From Orlajensenia leifsoniae (GTDB taxonomy: Bacteria > Actinomycetota > Actinomycetes > Actinomycetales > Microbacteriaceae): a stretch of 64,000 bases of DNA. Positions 58,151 to 64,000 of the stretch are shown piece after piece (positions within the stretch are counted from its first letter, which is position 1; the number at the start of each line of letters is the position of its first letter). The notes under the pieces were generated by a model. It ran no database searches and was not told the DNA's origin. It worked only from the letters and a program-made list of their open reading frames with translations. The position numbers were made by a program, and so were the translations under genes. Where the stretch lies: positions 1 through 64,000 of the forward strand of contig NZ_SPQZ01000006.1 in the NCBI RefSeq assembly GCF_004570845.1, given 5' to 3'.

Positions 58151-59626
58151 ATGGCTGAGACAGTGCTGACCGCCCGCTCTGTGGAGAACCTGCTCGGGGA
58201 CTGGCGTGCTGGGGGCGCCGCGGCCTATATGGCCTTGGCGGAGCGCATCCGTCTGTTGATGCTCGACGGGCGCATCCCCGTCGACACCAGGCTGCCGGCC
58301 GAGCGTGAACTCTCGGAGCGCCTCGGAGTCAGCCGCACGACCGTCACCGCCGCCTACAGGCACCTGCGCGAGGCCGGCTACCTCGACAGCGTGCGCGGAT
58401 CCGGCAGTGCTGCGAGGCTGCCGGGAGCGCGCCTGGCCGCCGCGCCCTCGCACGACGCCGGCTTCCTCGACTTCAGTCAGGCGACGACTCCGGCCATCCC
58501 CGGTCTCGCCGATGATGCGCGCGCCGCCGTGGAGGAACTGCCGCTCCACCTCGGCGGCCACGGCTTCGACCCCGTCGGCATTCCGTCACTGCGCGAGGCG
58601 CTGGCGCAGCGGTACAGCGACAGGGGGCTTCCCACCAGTCCGGACCAGATCATGGTGACCATCGGCGCCCAGCACGCCATCGCCCTGCTGGCGCGCACCC
58701 TCGTCAGCCGCGGTGATCGCGCCGTCATCGAGGTGCCGACCTATCCGCACTCCTACGAGGCCCTGCGCGCGGCGGGAGCCAGGCTCGTGCCCGTCGGCAT
58801 CACTCCGCAGAGGGATGCCGCGGCTCGTGCCGGCGGGCTCGCCGACGACGGCTCCGACGATGACGGCGCCGACGAGGCCGACGACCTCGTGCAGGCCATC
58901 AGCTTCAGCAACCCGGCCCTGGCCTACCTCATCCCCGACTTCCACAACCCGACGGGGCGCTCGATGACGGTGGAGGCGCGCGAGAGGATCCTCGCGGCCG
59001 CGTCGCGTCAGGGCACGATCATCGTGGCCGACGAGACCACCGCCGAGATGGACATCGACCGCCAACAGTCCTACCTGCCGCTCGCCGCCTACGGCGACGC
59101 CGTGATGATCGGGTCCGTCGGCAAGACCGTCTGGGGCGGGTTGCGTCTCGGCTGGATCCGCGCCGAGGCTCCGCTCATCCGCCGACTGGTGGCCAACAGA
59201 TCGCACAACGACCTCGGAACGCCCATTCTCGACCAGCTGGTGGTGAAGCAGGTGCTGCGCCGGATGGACGAGGTGCTCGCCATCCGCCGGGAGCAGCTGC
59301 GGGTGGGCCGGGATCACCTCGAGGGCCGCCTCGCCGAGACCTTCCCGGACTGGACCGTGCCGCACGTGAACGGGGGCCTCGCCACCTGGGTGAACCTCGG
59401 CACTCCGGTGAGCTCGCAGCTCGCCCTCGGCGCCCGTGCACACGGACTCATCATCGCCGCGGGCCCGCGCTTCGGCATCGACGGCGCCTTCGAGAGGTTC
59501 CTGCGCATCCCGATCGGCTACACGCCGGACGAGACCGATCGCGCCGTCGAGGCTCTCGCGCGTTCCTGGGCCGCTCTCGGCTCGCACCCGGTTCCGGATG
59601 CTCCCTATCTGGCCGCGGTGGTCTGA
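58151..59626 (+). CDS. yczR: MocR-type transcriptional regulator (YczR-like)
   Basis: 491 residues. GntR winged helix at about 30-95 (ERIRLLMLDGRIPVDTRLPAERELSERLGVSRTTVTAAYRHLREAGYL) followed by an aminotransferase-like domain with the PLP lysine in MIGSVGKTVWGGLRLGW and the YLIPDFHNPTGRSM strand. It probably controls the divergent yczE gene. An Asp-rich insertion (about 230-245) is unusual. Confidence 0.9.
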   Translation: MAETVLTARSVENLLGDWRAGGAAAYMALAERIRLLMLDGRIPVDTRLPAERELSERLGVSRTTVTAAYRHLREAGYLDSVRGSGSAARLPGARLAAAPSHDAGFLDFSQATTPAIPGLADDARAAVEELPLHLGGHGFDPVGIPSLREALAQRYSDRGLPTSPDQIMVTIGAQHAIALLARTLVSRGDRAVIEVPTYPHSYEALRAAGARLVPVGITPQRDAAARAGGLADDGSDDDGADEADDLVQAISFSNPALAYLIPDFHNPTGRSMTVEARERILAAASRQGTIIVADETTAEMDIDRQQSYLPLAAYGDAVMIGSVGKTVWGGLRLGWIRAEAPLIRRLVANRSHNDLGTPILDQLVVKQVLRRMDEVLAIRREQLRVGRDHLEGRLAETFPDWTVPHVNGGLATWVNLGTPVSSQLALGARAHGLIIAAGPRFGIDGAFERFLRIPIGYTPDETDRAVEALARSWAALGSHPVPDAPYLAAVV

Positions 59627-59644
59627 GGCGTCAGCCCGCTCGCC

Positions 59645-60211
59645 CTACTTCTTCGCCGCGGCCTTCGCGGCGCGCTTCGTCTCGCGCACCTGCGCGAGGG
59701 AGTCAGCGTCGACGATGTCGGCGACGGAGCGGTGCGAGCCCTCCTCGCCGTACGCCCCGGCGGCCTCGCGCCATCCGTCTCCGGTGAAGCCGTACTGCTT
59801 GCCGAGCAGGGCGACGAAGATGTGGGCCTTCTGGTCGCCGAATCCGGGCAGAGCCTTGAGGCGGCGGAACACCTCGGCGCCGTCGGGCTCGCCGCGGGTC
59901 CAGAGCTGCGCGGCGTCGTCGCTCCAGTCCGAGGCGATGGCGGCGCACAGCGCCTGTACACGGGCGGCCATCGAACCCGGGAACCGGTGAACCGCAGGGG
60001 TGGCGCGGAACAGCTCGACGAATTCGTCCTCGGGGAACGCCGCGATTGCCGACGCGTCGAGGGTGCCCATGCGGTCGCGGATCTTCGCGGGGCCGGCGAA
60101 CGCCGTCTCCATCGGCACCTGCTGGTCGAGCAGCATGCCGATGATGAGCGCGAGGGGGCTCTGGGTGAGGAGGTCGTCTGCGGCGTCGTCGCCGGTGATG
60201 TGGAGGGCCAT
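59645..60211 (-). CDS. HhH-GPD-type base excision DNA repair protein
   Basis: 188 residues. LALIIGMLLDQQVPMETAFAGPAKI at the N-terminus and the helix-hairpin-helix LKALPGFGDQKAHIFVALLG identify the HhH-GPD fold of DNA glycosylases. The C-terminal FeS cysteines of endonuclease III are absent, as in the short actinobacterial group. A Lys/Ala-rich tail may bind DNA. ATG at 60211 follows TGGAGGC; frame open to 60340 without support. Which damaged base it removes is unknown. Confidence 0.85.
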   Translation of the reverse strand: MALHITGDDAADDLLTQSPLALIIGMLLDQQVPMETAFAGPAKIRDRMGTLDASAIAAFPEDEFVELFRATPAVHRFPGSMAARVQALCAAIASDWSDDAAQLWTRGEPDGAEVFRRLKALPGFGDQKAHIFVALLGKQYGFTGDGWREAAGAYGEEGSHRSVADIVDADSLAQVRETKRAAKAAAKK

Positions 60212-60262
60212 GCCTCCAGTCTGCTCCGAGAGAGCCGAGTTCACAGCTGTCCGTGACCTTTG

Positions 60263-60275
60263 TGCAGTCACTGCA
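60263..60275. promoter_or_regulatory. Palindrome in the promoter region of the RND gene
   Basis: TGCAGTCACTGCA, 6-bp perfect arms around a single C, lying about 90 bases upstream of the RND gene and just ahead of a GATACT -10-like hexamer. It could be a repressor site; the responsible regulator is unknown. Confidence 0.45.
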
Positions 60276-60361
60276 ATGCGATACTGAACCCTGGTGAGTC
60301 GCCGCCGACCACGTCCCGCCGCAGTTCGCGGCACCCACACCTGTTCCCGAGGGGATCATCC

Positions 60362-63300
60362 GTGCACTTCCTTGCCGTTCTCAGCATGAAGAACCGCGCA
60401 CTCATCGCGCTCATCACCGTGGTGGTGGCGATCTTCGGTGGCATCACCCTCACGACGCTCAAGCAGGAGCTCGCGCCGTCGATCCAGTTCCCCCAGCTCG
60501 CGATCGTGGCGACCTACCCCGGTGCGTCGCCCGAGGTCGTGAACAACGACGTCAGCACCCCTGTCGAGTCGGCGATCCAGGGTGTGCCCGATCTCGAGAG
60601 CACCACGGCCGTCAGCAACACGAACCAGTCGCTCATCACGGCGCAGTTCACCTACGGCACCGACCTCGCGACGGCCGAGCAGAAGCTCACACAGGCCATC
60701 AACCGCATCAAGGGCACGCTGCCTGACGGCGTCGACCCGCAGGTGTTCAGCGGAAGCTTCGACGACCTGCCCATCGTGCAGCTCGCCGTCACGAGCGATG
60801 ACGATGAGAAGAGCCTCGCGGCCGACATCACCAAGCTCGCCCTGCCCGACATCGAGGAGGTCGACGGTGTCAACGGCGCTCAGCTGACCGGTGCCATCGG
60901 CCAGCGCGTCACGATCACGCCCAACGACGCTGCGCTCGCCGAGGCAGGACTCACCAGCCAGGCCATCAGCGACGCCCTCAAGCAGAACGGCGTGCTGCTC
61001 CCCGCGGGCTCCATCACCGAGGACGACCTCACCCTGACCGTGCAGTCGGGCGCGAAGCTCGACTCCGTTGACGCCATCTCGGCGCTGCCGCTGGTGCCGA
61101 CGGATCCGGCGGGGTTCGCATCCGGGATCAAGACCGTCGGCGATGTGGCCACAGTCGCCGAGACGGATGACCCGACCACCTCGATCTCCCGCGTCGACGG
61201 AAAGCCGGCCCTCACGATCGCCGTGACGAAGCTGCCGTCCGCCAACACCGTCGACGTCTCGAAGGGCGTCAACGCCCTCATCCCCGACATCGAGGACAAG
61301 CTCGGCTCGAACGCGACGATCACCGTGGTGTTCGACCAGGCTCCGTTCATCGAGCAGTCGATCCAGTCGCTCACCGAGGAGGGCCTGCTCGGCCTCTTCT
61401 TCGCCGTGATCGTCATCCTGATCTTCCTGATGTCTGTGCGCTCGACCCTGGTGACGGCCATCTCCATCCCGACGAGCGTGCTCATCACGTTCATCGGCAT
61501 GCAGGCGACGGGCTACACGCTCAACATCATCACGCTCGGCGCTCTGACCATCGCCATCGGCCGCGTGGTCGACGACTCCATCGTGGTCATCGAGAACATC
61601 AAGCGTCAGATGGTCGCGGGCGTCGATCGCGCCGAGACCATCCTGCGAGCCGTCAAGGAGGTGGCAGGCGCGATCACGGCGTCGACGATCACCACCGTCG
61701 CCGTCTTCCTGCCGATCGCCTTCGTCGGCGACGTGACGGGTGAGCTGTTCCGTCCGTTCGCCCTCACCATCACGATCGCGCTGCTGTCGTCGCTGCTGGT
61801 GTCGTTGACGATCGTGCCGGTGCTGGCGTACTGGTTCCTGCGCCCGCCGAAGAGCCGCAAGCACGAGGCCGTCGACCTTCCGGCCGACGAGGGCGGCTCC
61901 GCCGACTACGACGAGCTCGAGCACCCGTCGCGACTGCAGAAGGGCTACCTCCCGGTCATCCGCTGGACGCTCAGGCACTCCGTCGCGACCATCCTCATCG
62001 CCGTGCTGGTACTGCTCGGCACCCTCGCCCTCACGCCCCTCATGAAGACCAACTTCCTCGGGGCGACGGGCCAGAACACCCTGACCGTCACTCAGACGCT
62101 CGAGCCGGGTGCATCGCTCGAGGCTCAGGATGCCGCGGCCACCGTCGTGGAGAAGGCACTGCTCGACACCGATGGCGTCGAGACGGTTCAGCTCACCATC
62201 GGCTCGTCGGGCAGCGCACTCCGCGACGCCTTCACCGGCGGCGCCGGCGGCATCACCTACTCGATCACGACCGACCCCGACGCCGACGCGACGGCGGTGC
62301 AGGCCGACATCGAGGACCAGCTCGCCGACATCACCGACCAGGGCGAGATCGCCGTGACGGCGTCGAGCGGATTCGGCGGCGGCAGCGACATCCTCGTCGA
62401 CGTCACGGCCTCGTCGAGCGATGACCTCCAGAAGGCCTCCGACGAGATCGTGACCGCCCTCGGCGACCTCGACTCGATCAAGGCGGCCTCGTCCAACCTG
62501 AGCGCTTCGCTGCCGTACATCGCCGTCACCGTCGACCGTGACGCCGCCGCCCAGGCCGGCCTCAGTGAGGTCGCCATCGGCAGCATCGTCTCGCAGGCCA
62601 TGCAGCCGAGCACGATCGGCAGCATCGCGATCGACGACTCGACGCTGACGATCTACCTGCAGTCGGAGAACCCGCCCACGACGATCGCCGAGCTCTCGGC
62701 CCTGCAGATCCCGACCCTGGCGGGGCCCGTCGCGCTCGACACCCTCGCCACGGTGGAGAACACCGAGGGGCCGGCATCCGTCACCACGGTGAAGGGACTG
62801 CGCAGCGCCACCATCACGGCGACGCCGGGCACCGACAACCTGTCGGTGGCCAACACCGAGGTGACCGCGGCCCTCGCGGATGCGAAGCTGCCGCAGGGTG
62901 CGAACGCCGAGATCGGCGGCGTCACGGCCAGCCAGGGCGACGCGTTCAGCCAGCTCGGCCTCGCGCTGCTCGCGGCGATCCTCATCGTGTACATCGTCAT
63001 GGTGGCCACGTTCCGCTCGCTCCGCCAGCCGCTGCTGCTGCTCGTCTCGGTGCCGTTCGCGGCGACGGGCGCGATCATCCTGCAGATCGTGTCGGGCATC
63101 CCGCTCGGTGTGGCCTCGCTCATCGGCGTGTTGATGCTGATCGGCATCGTGGTGACGAACGCCATCGTGCTCGTCGACCTGGTGAACCAGTACCGACGGC
63201 GCGGCATGGGCGTGGAGGAGGCCGTCATGCACGGTGCCTCGCGTCGTCTGCGCCCGATCCTCATGACGGCTCTCGCGACGATCTTCGCGCTGCTGCCCAT

Positions 63301-63505
63301 GGCGATCGGCCTCACCGGCCACGGCGGATTCATCTCGCAGCCCCTCGCCATCGTCGTCATCGGCGGCCTGGTGTCGTCGACGGTGCTCACGCTCGTCGTG
63401 CTGCCGACGCTGTACAACCTGGTGGAGGGCGCCCGTGACCGCCGGGCCGCGAAGAAGGCCGCCAAGGCCGGGGCCGAGGTTCCCGAGGCTGCGGCCGCCG
63501 AGTAG
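60362..63505 (+). CDS. RND-superfamily efflux permease (HAE1/AcrB-like)
   Basis: 1047 residues. Twelve membrane helices in two halves and two large loops. Seen: VATYPGASPEVVNNDVSTPVESAI in the first porter loop, GALTIAIGRVVDDSIVVIENIKR with the conserved helix-4 Asp residues, and late GVLMLIGIVVTNAIVLVDLVNQYRRRGM plus ASRRLRPILMTALATIFALLPMA. It resembles the ACR family of AcrB-like transporters, not MmpL. No adaptor or outer-membrane partner lies here. GTG at 60362 follows GAGGGG; the frame is open from 60260. Confidence 0.92.
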   Translation: MHFLAVLSMKNRALIALITVVVAIFGGITLTTLKQELAPSIQFPQLAIVATYPGASPEVVNNDVSTPVESAIQGVPDLESTTAVSNTNQSLITAQFTYGTDLATAEQKLTQAINRIKGTLPDGVDPQVFSGSFDDLPIVQLAVTSDDDEKSLAADITKLALPDIEEVDGVNGAQLTGAIGQRVTITPNDAALAEAGLTSQAISDALKQNGVLLPAGSITEDDLTLTVQSGAKLDSVDAISALPLVPTDPAGFASGIKTVGDVATVAETDDPTTSISRVDGKPALTIAVTKLPSANTVDVSKGVNALIPDIEDKLGSNATITVVFDQAPFIEQSIQSLTEEGLLGLFFAVIVILIFLMSVRSTLVTAISIPTSVLITFIGMQATGYTLNIITLGALTIAIGRVVDDSIVVIENIKRQMVAGVDRAETILRAVKEVAGAITASTITTVAVFLPIAFVGDVTGELFRPFALTITIALLSSLLVSLTIVPVLAYWFLRPPKSRKHEAVDLPADEGGSADYDELEHPSRLQKGYLPVIRWTLRHSVATILIAVLVLLGTLALTPLMKTNFLGATGQNTLTVTQTLEPGASLEAQDAAATVVEKALLDTDGVETVQLTIGSSGSALRDAFTGGAGGITYSITTDPDADATAVQADIEDQLADITDQGEIAVTASSGFGGGSDILVDVTASSSDDLQKASDEIVTALGDLDSIKAASSNLSASLPYIAVTVDRDAAAQAGLSEVAIGSIVSQAMQPSTIGSIAIDDSTLTIYLQSENPPTTIAELSALQIPTLAGPVALDTLATVENTEGPASVTTVKGLRSATITATPGTDNLSVANTEVTAALADAKLPQGANAEIGGVTASQGDAFSQLGLALLAAILIVYIVMVATFRSLRQPLLLLVSVPFAATGAIILQIVSGIPLGVASLIGVLMLIGIVVTNAIVLVDLVNQYRRRGMGVEEAVMHGASRRLRPILMTALATIFALLPMAIGLTGHGGFISQPLAIVVIGGLVSSTVLTLVVLPTLYNLVEGARDRRAAKKAAKAGAEVPEAAAAE

Positions 63506-63521
63506 GTTCCGCCTCGCTCCG

Positions 63522-63640
63522 CTGGTCGAGTAGCGACCGAGCGGAGCGAGGGCGCGTATCGAGACCACCTCTCACGACCGAGCGTCGGCTGAGGGGTGGT
63601 CTCGATACGCCTGCGACTTCGTCGCGGGCTACTCGACCAA
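63522..63640. repeat. Family A palindromic repeat (A3)
   Basis: CTGGTCGAGTAGCGACC ... GAGCGAGGGCGCGTATCGAGACCAC on the left, GTGGTCTCGATACG ... TCGTCGCGGGCTACTCGACCAA on the right. It occupies the gap between the RND gene stop and the NUDIX start. Confidence 0.85.
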
Positions 63641-63661
63641 CGGCTTGGGTAGGGTGACCTC

Positions 63662-64000
63662 ATGCCCACCCCCGACTTCGTGCTCGACCTGCGCCGCGCC
63701 ATCGGCACCTCCCCGCTCTGGCTGAGCGGGGTCACCGCCGTGATCCTGCGCGGCGATGAGGTGCTGCTCGCCCGCCGGGCCGACAACGGCCGCATCGCCC
63801 CGATCGCCGGGATCATCGAGCCTGGCGAGGAGCCGGCCGTCGCCGCCGTGCGCGAGGCCTTCGAGGAGACCAACGTCGTGATCGAGGTGGAGCGGCTCGT
63901 GTGGGTGCACGTGCTCGAGCCGATCACCTACGAGAACGGCGACCGGTCGGTCTACCTCGACCTCGCATTCCGCTGCCGGTATATCTCGGGCGACCCGCAC
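63662..64000 (+). CDS. NUDIX hydrolase, 5' part (runs off the window)
   Basis: 113 codons to the window edge. Reads MPTPDFVLDLRRAIGTSPLW, then VTAVILRGDEVLLARRADNG and the Nudix box GIIEPGEEPAVAAVREAFEE, with the metal-binding REAFEE glutamates; the usual final Gly-hydrophobic pair is replaced by TNV. The chain continues with WVHVLEPITYENGDRSVYLDLAF. Such enzymes hydrolyse nucleoside-diphosphate-linked compounds. Start ATG 63662 is the only candidate; AGGGTGACC lies upstream. Confidence 0.85.
   Translation, partial: MPTPDFVLDLRRAIGTSPLWLSGVTAVILRGDEVLLARRADNGRIAPIAGIIEPGEEPAVAAVREAFEETNVVIEVERLVWVHVLEPITYENGDRSVYLDLAFRCRYISGDPH

Noticed and set aside
60356-63568. Open frame of about 1070 codons on the minus strand, antisense to the RND gene
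   Set aside because: It is the mirror of the high-GC3 RND gene, is full of Arg/His/Asp/Gly low complexity, and has no recognised domain or ribosome-binding site. The plus-strand protein has unmistakable RND motifs.
63629-64000. Minus-strand open frame at the right edge
   Set aside because: It is antisense to the plus-strand gene with a clear Nudix box starting at 63662, and has only low-complexity composition.
1-64000. tRNA genes, transposases, integrases, prophage genes
   Set aside because: I looked for T-loop GTTCGA words with plausible acceptor stems and for transposase or integrase motifs and found none that could be supported.

Overview
The window is high-GC DNA (roughly two thirds or more G+C) from an actinobacterium, most likely of the family Microbacteriaceae. 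Supporting signs are the strong GC3 bias, frequent GTG and TTG starts, a purM-DUF3073 pair, a mycothiol-enzyme-family gene, DtxR/IdeR-type iron boxes beside an HtaA heme protein, and the actinobacterial pcaHGBLIJF order with a fused pcaL. It opens with the 3' end of a 5S rRNA gene and its terminator, so the left edge is the end of an rrn operon. No tRNA, insertion sequence, prophage or CRISPR array was seen.

0.2-9.7 kb: a repeat-rich low-complexity protein, a HAD phosphatase, an MscS channel, an acyl-CoA ligase, then purQ-purS flanked on both sides by a DUF6325 + SHOCT two-gene cassette in mirror-image orientation. 9.7-18.2 kb: an IclR regulator followed by a compact operon (pobA pcaH pcaG pcaB pcaL pcaI pcaJ pcaF) that would take 4-hydroxybenzoate through protocatechuate and beta-ketoadipate to succinyl-CoA and acetyl-CoA. 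18.2-21.5 kb: a convergent tryptophan-to-anthranilate operon (kynA, an amidohydrolase, kynU), in which the amidohydrolase sits where a formylkynurenine formamidase is expected. 21.7-22.7 kb: ohrR-ohr peroxide defence. 22.8-27.2 kb: a two-domain VOC dioxygenase-like enzyme, an NTF2-like protein, purC, purD and an SCP2-like protein.

27.4-35.2 kb: a heme/iron region. hmuT-hmuU-hmuV is divergent from a 1482-residue surface protein with three HtaA domains and a 447-bp tandem repeat; two iron boxes lie between them. 35.3-39.5 kb: small membrane and stress genes, a maleylpyruvate-isomerase-like protein, an SDR-type protein and an MFS transporter. 39.5-43.9 kb: an accessory-looking block of short genes of unknown function with looser codon bias. 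44-49.7 kb: purF and purM-DUF3073, separated by an AhpD-like gene, a MocR regulator and a hypothetical gene. 49.8-54.5 kb: a flavin monooxygenase-like protein, a KimA-like potassium permease in an operon with two FluC/CrcB fluoride channel subunits, and a GNAT acetyltransferase. 54.5-57.2 kb: PadR + DUF4097 divergent from a TipA-like MerR regulator, with twin palindromic operators. 57.2-64 kb: a 34-residue membrane microprotein, the yczE/yczR divergent pair, an HhH-GPD protein, an RND permease and the start of a NUDIX gene.

Purine genes recur along the window (purQS, purCD, purF, purM) but purL is absent, so the usual purSQLFM run is broken up. Two families of short palindromic repeats are scattered between genes; one supplies the stop codon of crcB2.
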